A stretch of DNA of 64,000 bases from Paramecium tetraurelia (GCF_000165425.1 NW_001799619.1:252578-316577), one strand, 5' to 3'. Counted from the stretch's first letter, positions 35,789 through 48,473 are shown. A program made the numbers and translations. The notes: generated by a model from the sequence alone, not told the origin.

Positions 35789-37330
35789 TCATTGCACTGA
35801 GCTTTTGCTTAAAATCTAAGCGGTACAACTCTGTGGATTGTATACCAAAGAATGATATGAAAATCTTTCAGATTACTCAATACCCCAAGCAACATTGCCA
35901 ATCATATTGAGTAAAACCAAAGCAAAATCAACATAGAATACTATGTGTTCTATATTGTACTTTTTAATCATATAAAATCCTAAATTAGTAAAAATTAAAA
36001 CTCCAATAGCCTTAAATATAAACATAAATAAATACTCCTATTCCATAAAAGAAAAATTGATAACCAATTTAAAATGTCAAATCCTAAGTCTCTTTGACTA
36101 TAAATGAAATAAAGACTTATAAACATATAATAAAATATCCATAATTTGCTGTTGCTCCAGCAGCTGCAGCAACTAGATTGAATTCCATTAGGGTCACTAA
36201 CATAGTCAATCCAGCTGCCATTCCTAGAAATCCAGCTATGAATCCTGTTGCCCAACCAGCTCCATATATCATGAAGAATCTTGTCCTTGGAGTGAAATAG
36301 CGCTCGTTCACGTTAAATTACACAGTGTTCTTAAGAAGTTCTTGTTTGCGCATGTAAAAGAATACCAAAAGCGTAAAGACAAAGTTTACCCCAAACAAGA
36401 GTAACATTACATAGAAATTCCATGGTTCGCAAGCAGAGAATTAATCACCGAAATCTTTATCGTTTGGATAGAAATAAGGTGACGTTTAGTAAGATGTTGT
36501 CCTGAGTAAAATGATTGATTCATTCAAAGCAAAATTGCCAAATGCTAAGAGGATTGGCAATATAGGGAATCTTGAGGTGGATTCCTCCTAAAACTATTTA
36601 AAAATCTTGGAAATTCTTTATTCGTCATTCATATTGGTTTCAACATTAAAATCATCAGTATTGATTTGGGTTGGTTGAACTTCAATCTTCTTATCTTTTT
36701 TGTTTTCAAGAATTTCTTCTGACTTAGCAAAATACAGAAGCACTGGGCAACTAGCTACGAAAAATATCATTTGTATAGTCAACAAAGGCAAAAGAGGTAG
36801 GTAGTTTGCCAAGTCCATTCCTATTTGCATAGATATAGGTATCCCTAAGGCATAGACTAATCCTATCTCAAAATTAACTAAAGGACGTTCAGGATGGTCA
36901 GGATGGCTATAAACATTTCAAGATCTATATTTACCTTTAAAAAAAAATTATAACTTGATTCACTAATTGTGCACTAAACATAAGGCAAGCAGTGATGTCC
37001 CCTGAAGTAGATGAATTTATATTTAGAATGGCTTCTAAAATGGGTCTTTTAAAAACACCACCTAATGAACTTAATAATATTCTCACCTCCAAGTGCTCCA
37101 AGGCTGCATACTCCAATAACTGGAATAATAAGAATATACATAATAATTGAGACTGCATTAGGATAAAGGATTCCCTCTCTGCAGCAGCCTATCTCACTAA
37201 TTGGTTAGCCCTTAAAAGCTAGGCTACTGCAAACAGAAAACTATCCACAAGTCGAGCTATGACAATTTATTGTACCAACTCCTTAAAATAAGGAGTATTA
37301 GTCATCCTAGCATGAAAAAAATGATGACAT
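35789..37330 (-). CDS. TauE/SafE family membrane exporter, copy A
   Basis: Starts MSSFFSCQDDQYSLFQG with a cysteine-rich luminal segment (NCHSSTCGQFSVCSS, GCCREG), then two blocks of hydrophobic helices joined by a charged loop. Family signatures are SIIMYILIIPVIGVCSLGALGG in the first half and GWATGFIAGFLGMAAGLTM plus AAAAGATANYGYFI in the second. Bacterial and plant TauE/SafE proteins export sulfite, sulfoacetate and similar anions. Introns: 37062-37086 (GTG donor), 36907-36934 and 36011-36035. The last ends AAG, while the equivalent introns of the two neighbouring copies end CAG and TAG. The C-terminus NMIGNVAWGIEQSERF is shared with copies B and C. Substrate unknown. Confidence 0.82.
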
Positions 37331-38120
37331 TATTAAAATAAATCAGATTGTTCATTAATAAGAATAGGCTTTAAACAATATATATTTTTAGTTCATTAAT
37401 AAGAATCGGCATTTAAAAAATATATTTTTAACTCCCTAGAAAATTACTATTGCTTGAAAGAATGACAAAATAAAAAATTCATTTCTCACCATGAAATAAG
37501 CATTTTGTTTTGAATTTGAATTTTATTAACCATTCTATAAAAGAATTTTTATATCCACTATTAAATTATTTCAATTAAATCAATAAATATAATTTTGTTA
37601 AAGTGATATGATATAAGGCAAATTTTTCGCTTATAATATAAAGTAAATACTATAAGAAATCGTCTCAATCATCATTTTTTAATGAAATTGCAATTTAGTT
37701 TTTTTGATTAAATTAATGATGCCCCTTGAATTGAACATCGGCAACTACTTATTATGATAATTTATGAAATTCCTTTGAGAATCATTTCATTAGAGAACTT
37801 CATAAGAGAATTTCTAAATTTCATTACATTCAACAAATTATAATTTATTTAATTCATTATAAAATTATTTTAATTAAAATAATTAAATGAACTAGATTCA
37901 AGAAATGCTCGATTAATAAGCTCATTATCATGGTACTATTTTGAATGTCTTTGAATTAATGGGGTATCAACCCAAGAGAAGTCAAATATTCAATTTCATA
38001 TTATTTAACATTTTCTATAATATGAATGGCCATTGATTTTATTATACATTAACAAATTTTGAACAAAATTATATATTATCTTGGGTTTCTTGCATAAAAA
38101 ATAAATAAATAAATAAAATA
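37331..38120. other. AT-rich spacer between exporter copies A and B
   Basis: This 790-base gap holds one TGA-free plus-strand frame of 49 codons at 37887-38036 (MNQIQEMLDQQAHYHGTIL...), possibly a small gene or a relic, and otherwise only homopolymeric AT sequence. A repeated phrase GTTCATTAATAAGAAT(A/C)GGC occurs near 37351 and 37391. Confidence 0.35.
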
Positions 38121-39660
38121 TCACTGCACTGAGCTTTTGCTTAAAATCTAAGCGGCACAACTCTGTGGATTGTACACTAAAGAATGATATGAATATCTTT
38201 CGGATTACTCAATACCCCAAGCAACATTGCCAATCATATTGAGTAAAACCAAAGCAAAGTCAATGTAAAATAATATATGACCTACATTGTACTTCTTAAT
38301 CACATAGTATCCTAAATTAGTAAAGATTAAAACTCCAATAGCCTGAAGAAATATACATGATAAATACCCCAATTCCATAAAAGAAAAATTGATAGCCCAC
38401 TGTTAAAGTCAAATCCTAATATTCTCCTACTACGAAAGAAATAAAGACTTGCAAGCATATAATAAAATATCCGTAATTTGCTGTGGCTCCAGCAGCTGCA
38501 GCTACCAAGCCAAATTCCATCATAGTTACAAACATTGTCAATCCAGCTGCCATTCCTAAGAATCCAGCTATAAACCCTGTAGCCCAACCAGCACCATAAA
38601 TAGTAAAGAATCTAGAGATTGGTGTGAAATATCGCTCATTCATATTAAAATTTGCAGTATTTTTTAGTAGTTCTTTTTTTCTCATATAGAAGAGTACCCA
38701 GAGTGTGATTATTAAATTCACTCCAAACAAGAGTAACATCATATAAAAATTCCATGGTTCACAAGCAGAATATTTATTATCAAAATCTTAATCATTGGGA
38801 TAAAAGTAAGGGGATGTTTAATAAGTCGTAGTCCTAAGCAAAATGATTAGTTCATTCACTGCAAAATTTCCAAATGCCAAGAGGATTGGGACCAAAGGGA
38901 ATCTAGAATTAGATTCCTCCTGTAGCTGTTTGAATAACTCAGCCATTCTTTGCTCTTCAATAATGTTGCCTTTGATCTACTATTCTATAGTAATGATGGA
39001 GGATTGCTACATCTCATTGCTAACCTCTTTATTATTTTCACTTTTTTGTTCAGATTTTGCGAAATATAAAAGTACTGGGCAAATAATCAAAAAAAAGAGC
39101 ATTTATAGTGTCAACAAAGGCAAAAGAGGTAAGTAATTTGCTAATTCCATTCCAATCTACATTGAAATTGGTATCCCCAAGGCGTAGACTAATCCTATCT
39201 CGAAATTAACCAAAGGGCGTTCAGGGTTGTCAGGATGGCTATAAACATAGAATATTCTAATTACCTTTAAAAAAAGATTATGACTTGATTCACTAATTGT
39301 GCCCCAATCATAAGACAAGCAGTAATATCGCCAGAAGTAGACGAATTAAAATTTAGTAAAGCCTCTAAAAAGGGTCTTTTGACAACGCCACCTAATGAAC
39401 TTAATAATATTCTCACCTCCCAGTGCTCCAAGACTGCCGATTCCAATAATGGGAATGATTAGAATATATACTATAATAGAAACTGCGTTCGGATACAAAA
39501 CTCCTTCTCTACAACAGCCTACCTAGCCAGTTGGTTTGCCAGATAACATTAAACTATTGCATGCAGAGAACTACCCACATGAAGAGCTTTGACAATTTAT
39601 GGTTCCAGAGCCTTGAAATAAAGAGTATTGGTCATTTTGGCATGACAATAATGAAGACAT
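38121..39660 (-). CDS. TauE/SafE family membrane exporter, copy B
   Basis: Nearly the same protein as copy A: MSSLLSCQNDQYSLFQG, NCQSSSCGQFSACNS, SIIVYILIIPIIGIGSLGALGG, GWATGFIAGFLGMAAGLTM and NMIGNVAWGIEQSERF. Introns occupy the same three sites: 39392-39416, 39239-39264 and 38343-38367, the last ending CAG. The high similarity of the non-coding ends around the stop codons of A and B shows a recent duplication. The predicted topology is two bundles of about four helices with a cytosolic loop near residues 170-260. Substrate is probably a small anion by family, unproven. Confidence 0.82.
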
Positions 39661-39899
39661 TATAAAAATATTTATAGAATATTTTCTAATTTCGAAGAAC
39701 ATTAGAACTTACTAACTTAACTGCTAATCAAAGTAATGATTTAATAATATTGCATTTCACTGTATTATACCTCAACTTTAACAATATCAATAGTAGTCTT
39801 TCTAAAAAATTCAATTTTGAAGAAACTACCCATTTTGAACATTTTGGTATGCAAAATGAAACTTATTTCAAATAAATTAAAATAAATAAATATAATTCT

Positions 39900-41459
39900 T
39901 CAGTTATCGAGGACAAAATTTCCGCATGTTGAAGGCTGTTACTCCAATGAATGAAAACCATCCCGATAACCATTCTCAATTCCCCAAGCTATGTTTCCCA
40001 TAATGTTCAAAATAACTATTGCAAAGTCAATATAAAAAATAATATGGCCAATATTATATTTCTTCAGTAATCTATAACCATAATTCGTGAATGTCAACAC
40101 AGCTAACACCTATAATATCTTTATAAATTAATTACTCCTAAGGCGTAAAAAAAGAATTGCTCTCCAACAGGCAAGCCTTAACTTTAAGAAGCACCCACCA
40201 GAAAACTTGTAAATACTTAAATGCAAATTAAGAAATAACAATAGTTGGCTGTTGCTCCTGCAACTGCAGCAATCAATTTAAATCGAACCATAGTTACAAC
40301 CATTGTTAATCCTGCTGCCATTCCTACAAACCCAGCAACAAATCCTGTTAAAAATCCTGCTGCATACACATAAAAGAATCTTCTAGGAGGGGTGAAGAAG
40401 CGTTCATGAGGATAGAAATTCACTGTATTTTTTAACAATTCCTTCTTTCTCATAAAAAAGTAAACTGAACCTGTTATCATAAAGTTTACTCCAGTTAATA
40501 AAAGAACCATATAAAAATTCCAAGGTTCACAAGGACCTTTGTCTTTATTTTGATTGTTTATATCTCCTTCTGGAAAGAAATATGGAGAATATTGATATGG
40601 TGAAGATCTTAATAGCAATAAAAGCTAAGAATAATTAATAGTAGCTAATACTTCATTGATTGCAAAATTTCCCAAAGTTATCAAAATTGGTACTAGGGGA
40701 AATCTTTGACATTATTCAGCATAAAGTTATTTGTAAAGCTTAGCTTGATTTTCAGTATAGTCATTATTATTTTAAATCTACTATTAAGACATAGTCAGAA
40801 GTGCTGATTCCTTTACTACATCACTGTTTTGATCCTTTATATCTTCTAATTCATTCTGCCTTCTAGCATAATAAATTAAAACAGGGGAAATTGCTAAGAA
40901 AAATAATATTTGAAATGATAGTAAAGGTAGTAACGGTAGAAAGTTTGCTAAATCACTACCTAAACACAAACTGACTGGAATGGCTAAGGTGTAAATAATA
41001 GCTATGTCATAATTAATGACTGGTCGTTCTGGCACATCAGGATGGCTATTGTTCTTAATCTGCATTATTACTTTTAGAGAAATATGAACACCATATTCAC
41101 TATTTGAGCACTAATCATTAAGCATGCTGTAATGTCTCCAGCTATGCTTGCATCAAAATTCAGAATAGATTACAGAAAGGGTCGCTTTACTATTCCTCCT
41201 AAACAAATTATAAAATGTATATACCTCCTAAAGCTCCCAAACTAGCTATCCCTATAACTGGGACAATCAACATATACACGAAGACTGTTACGAAGTTTGG
41301 CTCTAAAATCTTCATACGGCAACATCCAGTTGTCTCAATAAATTTGTCATTTAGAATTGAAAGACACTTGTTGTATTGACCACATCCATCTATTGAGCAT
41401 CCTAAACCCCCATTAAACAAATTGAATTTAGGATCTGAACAAGAAAATGATCTACTCAT
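39900..41459 (-). CDS. TauE/SafE family membrane exporter, copy C
   Basis: A more diverged paralog: MSRSFSCSDPKFNLFNG, a cysteine-rich luminal stretch (GCSIDGCGQYNKC, TTGCCRM), YMLIVPVIGIASLGALGG, ERPVINYDIAIIYTLAIPV, GFLTGFVAGFVGMAAGLTM, AAVAGATANYCYFLI and NIMGNIAWGIENGYRD. Introns: 41199-41224, 41046-41071 and 40110-40135, all ending TAG, at the positions used in copies A and B. The C-terminal tail after GYRDGFHS differs from the others. It is probably the older member from which the A/B pair arose or diverged. Confidence 0.82.
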
Positions 41460-41599
41460 TGCAAATAATTAAATTATAGAATCAAACTCTAACCTAATTT
41501 ACTTTATTCCAATTAGAATTTACATTATAAAACATTATATTTCAAAGGAATTTTTTAAATATTATAAAATTTATAATATTCTAGAAAAATTTTATTGTT

Positions 41600-42553
41600 C
41601 TCAAAAGCTTAAAAAATATTCTTTTTGGAATGAATCTAGGTCCAAAGACCAAGGACAAAATTGTCAAACAGATATCAATTAGAATTTGAAGGGTTCAATA
41701 TTTTAGTTTCAAAAGAATAAGAATTACTTGTGTTCACATTACTGCAGGCAAGTAGATAATATCTGAATATGAAATTGCATAACCATTTAAACAGAATAGA
41801 AGAGATTATATGCTTCACTTAAATAGGTTCCAAGTAATCAGAAATTTATAAACTTTGATCAGAAATTGGATAATACTGAAATAGTTACAAGTGTGTTTCT
41901 ATTAATCTAAGACGATATTTTTATTAATTTCAACATCAAAGAGGGTAAGTAATATCCTATTTTGGAAGTATAAAGTTGCAATGCATATGTCTACTTTTAA
42001 TAAAATAATTATGCTTTTTACAATATTTTTCATTCAATTAGAATCGAAAGGGATGATATGCTTAATATCAAAACAAAAGATTTTAGGGGTTTGATACATA
42101 AATGATTTCCATCAATATCGTTAGACTGTAAGGAATAAGAAGGAATGTATCTAATTAAAGTTGAATAGCAAGAGAATTAATAAATTAGAGTTCCATTAAT
42201 ATTTGCTATATTATTGTATATAAGAAATTGAACTCTAAATTCAGGTGGAATACTTATAATTATGGTAGCTTGGCTATGTTAAGGTTTCAATCGTTAAAAT
42301 TATAAAGAGATTGGAAAAAAGCAATAAAGATTAATTAATCATAGTATAGTATTGAAAATTAAAAGATATGAAAAGAATTGTTAATTTTAAAAAAGATATA
42401 GTTTTTGCTAAAATACTTAATGTAAACCCTAAGGCTATACTAAAAGATAAAATTGAGACATATTAAATAAATAGTATTTTTATCCATCTTCATTTCCCCA
42501 GGGAAGTGTTAATAAATGAATAAGATGAAGGAACACCTTAACCTTTAACTTGA
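41600..42553 (+). pseudogene. probable decayed gene, family unknown
   Basis: Stretches of good coding character lie in one frame after another: SKDQGQNCQTDINQNLKGS, LDNTEIVTSVFLLIQDDIF, NYAFYNIFHSIRIERDDML, SLDCKEQEGMYLIKVEQQE, VKVSIVKIIKRLEKSNKDQ and DIVFAKILNVNPKAILKD, ending at TGA 42551-42553. In-frame TGAs (after GLIHK and after IIVQY) and at least two frame changes separate them, and I found no introns of normal size that repair these. It ends one base from the stop of the next gene on the other strand. It might instead be a gene with unusual introns. Confidence 0.4.
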
Positions 42554-42554
42554 T

Positions 42555-43603
42555 TCAGATTTATTGCTACTATCTAATAAAAATGATACCACTAGTGTTA
42601 GTTGGCTTTTGAAATAAATAGTTAAAGTCTTTTCCAGGAAATTTGTGATGAATATCTTTTCTTTCTTCATCCTTCCTATTCAAGGCTTTTATTAAAATAA
42701 TTAATACGCAATTTAAGCAATGCAGCCAATTAATTAGCATTAAATAGTTGGACCTGAGGTATGTATGGCTTATTATAATAACTTTTGGAGCTATTAATAA
42801 GAAACGTAGTTTATTGTTATGATAGTTGATTTTCACTTGATTTTATAGGAGATCCATTGCTATTGGTTTGCTTTTATTTTTGCTTAGACTAATATTCTTG
42901 ACTATCAATTAGATCTTTGCTTAATTCAACTGTTGTTTTGGATCTTTTGTTCTAGATTTAACTTGGATTATCATAGCGATTTAGTTATTTCTCTTAGATC
43001 AGTAATTACAATAAATGTTAGACTTTTTAAAATTCATTTTGATAATTTAACAACTATCGTCTAATCTCTATGTTATCTTTCTTATAATTCTCATTTTCAA
43101 TTTTTAATTGTTGTAATTCTTCTTTTGTTGAATTAAAATTGTCTAAATTTTATTAATTTATTACATTGAATTTCTTTGATTTCATTTTCTTAACTTTCAA
43201 ATTTTATCTCTAGTTGTTGAAGTTTTTCCTTCATGTTCCTCAAATGTTCTTAGGTCTCTTCCTCTCCCGAACACAGAGGATTGCCAATATTGGAGTCCAC
43301 ACATTAAACAGAAATTTTGTATTATTATGATTCAAGCTATTAAGAAGTCAAAAATGATCCTAACTAACTTTTCTTATTTCTCTAATTAGAAGATTCTTAG
43401 ATTATATCAATTTTACATGAATTTTAGATTAGCTTATTAAATACAACGGACTTTTCATTATTTTCTTCCTCAGTTAACATAGGGTTTTATGAACATTCGA
43501 ATTCACAATCTGATTCTTCTTATCTTATCAATTATTCTTAGTCGGAATTCGAGACGTGGCTATTACTTAAGGGATTGTTAATTTGAGAATCAGAGTCGTT
43601 CAT
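42555..43603 (-). CDS. coiled-coil hypothetical protein
   Basis: Starts MNDSDSQINNPLSNSHVS, acidic and serine-rich for about 120 residues, then a coiled coil of about 120 residues (RNMKEKLQQLEIKFESQ, STKEELQQLKIENENYKKD, QNEFQKVQHLLQLLIQEK) and a Q/S-rich tail. Introns: 43143-43164 and, near the C-terminus, either a 22-nt one ending AAG (42686-42707), giving NRKDEERKDIHHKFPGKDF and a stop at 42555-42557, or a 32-nt TAG-ended one that would lead to another frame. I prefer the first. A structural or scaffold protein is likely; no family is recognised. Confidence 0.55.
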
Positions 43604-43882
43604 AGAAAATAACAATTAATTATTGAAACTAAAATATTAATTATTGAATATTATTGATAAATACTTATAATTATGCTTGTTTTTCATTTTTCATAATGAT
43701 CAACCAAAGAAATGTATGTCATATGAGTTACCATTCTTATGAATATATTATTATTAATAATCCTTACATGTTTTTTTTAGTGAATCTTGTGATAAGCACA
43801 TTAAAATTCTATTTTTTATTAATTTTGTGCAATCATTATTACTTTAATGGTAAGTTTTTTATGAAATAAACAATAAAATAAC

Positions 43883-44955
43883 TCATTCTTCAATATGAAA
43901 TTCAATCAAATCATCTAATCTCAATTTCTTTGTATTATATTCTCTAAGGTCAGGGTACTTGACTGCATCCATCAAATAATCTATTAGATATTTTAATTCT
44001 TAATCGTTTTAATCACAATACCATTCTAAGATTGGAATACCATTTTCAATTTAAAATCCGAAAGAGTGAGCTAAATTATCAACAATAAGTATGTCTTTCA
44101 ACTCCTTATTGCCTATTAACCTTAAGTCTTTGATGAAAAATCCATTTTTTGTTTCCATACAATTGTTTCTAGTCATTATACCAGAAATGTATTGCTTTGT
44201 TGGATCTAAGTAATTAATAATTGCTAATGCATATGCTGAAGACGAGGCTGTGTATATGTATATAGTATAATGTTAAGATAACTACTACAAGAATAGTGTT
44301 GTATATGGACGAATATTGATACCGATCTAATACTATTTAAATAACTTACTTTGGCCTCCTCTCCAAAATCACCGACAGCAGTTACGTACACTTAAGGATT
44401 TTCCCTTTAAGAGCATGAATGAATTAGAGTTTCATCTAAATCAAGTACTAAGGTTTTATCTTTTTTTGGATTGGCTTCTGAGAGTTGGATTTTTTTTGAT
44501 TATATGAATTTATCAGAAGGTCCTTTAAGACATTTCCTTGCGTAAATCAGTCCTCTCTATGTCAATATAAGATGTTTCTTAAATGTTTATTCATTGATTG
44601 TAGGACCAAAAATAAGATGTCTAAAAGGATGGTTGCTCAACTTATCTTTGGCATTATTTTACGAATTCTTTTTGCTTTGCTCATTGTCTGAATTCACATT
44701 CAGATTTTGCATAGAGACTGCTTATCTAAAATAGATTTCATCTCAGTACTTAGTTTTGCTCAGCTTGGTTTATTGTTGGGGTTGTTAACTTAATTTTTAC
44801 TATATCCTTTGCGCTTGTTCTTCAATATTGTAATTTCCTTCTTGTTATTAAACTTATACTAGTTTTTGTTTTTTCTCTTAGTCACTAAAATCTGGTTCCT
44901 ACTCAACATCTCCTTCAACCTTTTTTGTATTGACTAGATTGCTGAATCTCGACAT
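43883..44955 (-). CDS. SCP/FCP1-type (NIF) HAD phosphatase
   Basis: The catalytic domain carries TLVLDLDETLIHSC with the DxDxT nucleophile motif, then NIRPYTTLFLQQLS, IYTASSSAYALAIINYLD (motif II) and ILIVDNLAHSFGFQIENGIP (motif III), the layout of SCP1/Dullard/FCP1 phosphatases that act on phosphoserine. The 190-residue N-terminus (MSRFSNLVNTKKVEGD...) is Q/K-rich and probably regulatory. Introns: 44726-44749 and 44327-44349, the latter directly before the IGINIRP segment. It ends RLDDLIEFHIEE. Targets could be the RNA polymerase II tail or other phosphoproteins; not decidable here. Confidence 0.87.
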
Positions 44956-45262
44956 CTTAGCAGCTAAATAGAAATCTGCAATACCCTAAGGCTATTTAGA
45001 TTGAGGCTTTTAGTTTTTAGGGGTCCCTGAATCCGAATCGTCAGTCTGATATCCATTTTGAATGGGTGGTTTCGCCTTAGGCTTTTGATTAGTTTTAGGA
45101 GTATTATCTTTCGATGTCGTGCTGTCTCCTTCCTCTTCGCTATAAAACTGAAGCTTTTGCTCTTGATTGATAACCTACTTGATATGGCCAACTTAGCCTT
45201 TTGCTTTAAAACTGTAAACCTTATCCATCTTATAATATTAATATATTTAATAATAAAAAAGC

Positions 45263-46940
45263 TCAAATTCTCCCTTTTGATCTTAAGGGAGGCAATTTAG
45301 GTTGGCTTTCAGATTTATGCTTTAATTTGTAGATTGTTGAGCTTGGTTGTGCTATTTCTTTTTCATCAGTGTAACCCCATCTTGGATTTTACAATTTCGA
45401 ATCAAATTCATTCAATGCTTTGTGTAATTTACTAGCTTTAAGATTTTGAGGCTTTTTCATATCATCAACTAAATGATTAGCAAACTAATACAATTCTTAT
45501 AAGCATTTATTCTATCAAATTATGACTTTATTTTCTTGGGACTTATCTTTTCTTTATCTTGAGTGTACTTTTTGGATTGCTTCTTGCTTTCATAAACACT
45601 CTTTGCATTAGCTGAATCTGCTGAAGATGAATGATATGACTTTTTGATATCCTCATCCTCCATCATCCATTTAAAATATTATTCATTTGAAATTTTGATA
45701 TTCCTATCACCTTCACGATTGATGGCATCGTATATTTTCTAGTCATACGAATCCATTTTCTCAACAACTCCATCTTCTTCATCCTCGTACTACTTCTTAT
45801 TTTTCTATTGTAAACCATCAACAATAGTTTGATAATCTTTCTTACTCATTCTATCAGGAATCCTATATTCTCCTCCTTCCTTTATGTAGCCATTATCAAA
45901 AATGATATTTGTACCTAATTTAGACTAGAATAACTATTCATAAAACCTTCATGGCTTCAATTAAAGGAGGCTATTTTGGGTATTCAATAGCTGCTGCCTT
46001 TTCAAGTCTCTTATTGTCCTCGTCTCCTTTGGCAAATGCTTCCTTAACTGGTTTAATTTCAGGCTACGAATTTACTTCCTTCATGATCCTCTGGGGTTAA
46101 TTAGTTTTTGTCTCAGGTTAAAGAATTTCATTGATCTGTAAATCTATAGGCCTAACATATTTTAGAGATATGTACTTCGTTGTTAGAAACACCACTTAAC
46201 CATCATAATCATATGTGTATTGCTTATTTTTCAATTATTTTATCTGTTCCTTCTTTTTCTCCTCTTATTCGATTTACTCTTCCTTGATTTTACGCATTCT
46301 CTCATTCTCCTTCTATTTGTCTAGTTCTTAATATTCTCTCTATTCGCGAAGTCGTTCTATTATAGCATCTGGAGTTGGAGGCTTTTTGGTCTCGGGCATT
46401 TTTATTAGATTGGGTTTGTATTCTTCTTGGATTACCGATTAAATAGTCGTAATCTATTAAGAAGATCCACCAATTTTGTTTAGAAGCTTCATTTTGCTGA
46501 CAGAATGTTAAAACTTTGACATTGAATTTCTAGAGAATCTTGATGAAGATTGGCTTTTTGAGGATCTAGCATCATCATAAGTTTCTTATCCTGTTTATGG
46601 CTACTATAACTTAACTATTTTAACTCCCTTGGCAGTCAAATTATCAATTGTTTTAAAATGCTATGAGATTATAAATAATTGAATACAGGTTCATCTTCAT
46701 CTATCCATTTATTCAAAATAGCATATTTAGATTCACCATGATCAAATGGCTTTTATTATTAAATATTTTACATACTAAGAATTCCTATTATACAACTCCA
46801 CACTGCCAATTAGCTATTACTTCACAATTATATCCAGGTTCTTTGTCACATAAGTAATGCTCATAAAGATTTTGTCCACATTTTATTATTAAATAATCAA
46901 TAGTTGGATTTACAACCTCTACAGTCTCAAAATTTTGCAT
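45263..46940 (-). CDS. conserved hypothetical protein with YDYDG motif, possibly ciliary
   Basis: Four introns (46750-46775 ending AAG, 46661-46686, 45925-45946 with GTT donor, 45469-45491) join a frame of about 525 codons starting MQNFETVEVVNPTID. Early part: CGQNLYEHYLCDKEPGYNC, ESKYAILNKWIDEDEP. Middle: a charged helix (RLREQREYQELDKQKENER) then KQYTYDYDGQVVFL, a pattern I have seen in uncharacterised proteins of flagellated eukaryotes. The C-terminus ends PRWGYTDEKEIAQPSS and LPPLRSKGRI. No enzyme motif is visible. The conservation is from memory of pattern only and needs a search. Confidence 0.6.
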
Positions 46941-47720
46941 TTTATTGTTAAAGTATTAAATATTTTTAATATTTATTATAATCTAATCCAAAATTTTTAA
47001 TTCTCTTGGTGCTCTTTATTAAAAGGGAATTAGTACTTTTCAATGAAATAACTTTTATTCTATTTTCATTACTCAAAATAAGGTTGAGATATTATAATTT
47101 TATTGAAATCCAGTAGGAACTGTCTTTATTATATTTTAATTTAAAGTTGTCATTATATCAATTATTAAGATCAATTTTATTTTTGCTTAAAATCAGTTTG
47201 ATACGAGAAGGACTTCATATTCATCAATTACAATAAGGAAGAAACTCATAGTAAATAAATAAAATAATTATGGATATATAATGATAAGTTTACTATGTAA
47301 ACTAAGTGTAATTTTATGAGGATATAATTTTCTTTACAGAATTTAATACATTCAGAATGCTTCTCCTTTATTTTTTCTTTGTATTATTTTGCCCAGAATT
47401 TCCAGATGATCTTAACGGATTATGTTTGAAATATACTTACAGTATTAATTTATAAATATTTGAATTATTAAATTTTATTATCTTTTAGAATGTTACTTTT
47501 ATTATGTCTATTGTTATACTGATAAGTGGAATAAAGATTTGTTTATAATTCAGAAAATACGAAAAAAGATCATTTTAAATTCCATAAGAATTGTTGATGT
47601 AATTGATTATATTTAGGTTGAAGTTTATTTAATTATTGTGTAATGATAATCTAAGTATATAAGATTTAGTAGCAACTAAATATTTGATTAATTTTATTTT
47701 AAATCTCAACTAGAAATTAG
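46941..47720. other. AT-rich spacer with one long TGA-free frame
   Basis: Divergent promoter space between the YDYDG protein and the BAH-PHD gene. A plus-strand frame beginning MLLLYFFFVLFCPEFPDDL at 47358 runs without TGA into the BAH-PHD gene in another frame. Its hydrophobic start could be a signal peptide, but I find no supporting intron or motif and do not call a gene. Confidence 0.3.
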
Positions 47721-48473
47721 ATGTCAGTGTCTTAAGAACAAAAAATTTCCTCTACTTCCACTCTAAAGGATGATTAAACTCCGTAAAAAAGACAGTTCTA
47801 AATATAAAATTTACTCAAAAGAAAAGATTTTAAATCAGTCGTAAGAATTTTACAAACTGATAAAAAGTCAAGGTTAGGGAATTTTTGTTTACTTTAGAAC
47901 AAATTATTAAAAGCTTAAATACTAAAACTAAGAATATCACGTTGGTTAAAATTTATGCATCAGAGGAGACAATGGATCTGAGTACGTCGCCAAACTCATC
48001 AAGGTTGTCAAACTGATTGATAATGAAGATAATTGCTTACCGTTTATTAAAGTATAGTGGTATTATAGGAAAACTGAGTTGACGGGTTTACCTAAGGATT
48101 ATCTAGAATGTATTTCTGAAAATGAAGTTTTTAAAACTAATGAATTAGATTATATAGAAATTGAAAGCATAATTGGCTTGGCCATCATTTTAAGCTATGA
48201 AGAATACGATAAAATAGAAGAATTAAATGAAAATGTATACTTTATGAGAGCTACATATTTTGATTAAAAGCTATTCCCTTCTTTTGAATAATGGAATAAG
48301 GTTTGCTTGTGTAGAAAACCTCCAAATCCAGACCTAAAGTATCTATATATTAAGAAAATAGGTATGTCTTTTGTGAAATTTGCTAAAAATGGTTTCATCT
48401 GAAATGTGTTGGACTTAGTTAGGATCAAGCTAGCAAATTAAAAAAATATATATGTCCTGATTGTAAGAACTGA
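47721..48473 (+). CDS. BAH-PHD chromatin reader (SHL/EBS-like)
   Basis: A short chromatin protein: a basic N-terminus (KRQFQIQNLLKRKDFKSV), a BAH domain (VGQNLCIRGDNGSEYVAKLI, VQWYYRKTELTG, NEVFKTNELDYIEIESIIG) and a C-terminal PHD finger CLCRKPPNPDLKYVFCEICQKWFHLKCVGL...YICPDC with the Cys4-His-Cys3 ligands. This BAH-PHD pair is the layout of plant SHL/EBS, which read methylated histone H3. A 23-nt intron within the PHD (starting about 48339) restores the zinc ligands. Near 47838 a 37-nt intron ending TAG, longer than usual, best joins the N-terminus to the BAH domain. In ciliates such proteins could serve nuclear development; this is inference. Confidence 0.82.

Noticed and set aside
43654..43869. 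71-codon standard-code ORF (MINTYNYACFSF...)
   Set aside because: It lies in the spacer between two divergent or adjacent genes, is F/Y/I-rich AT-derived sequence, and shows no motif or splice structure.
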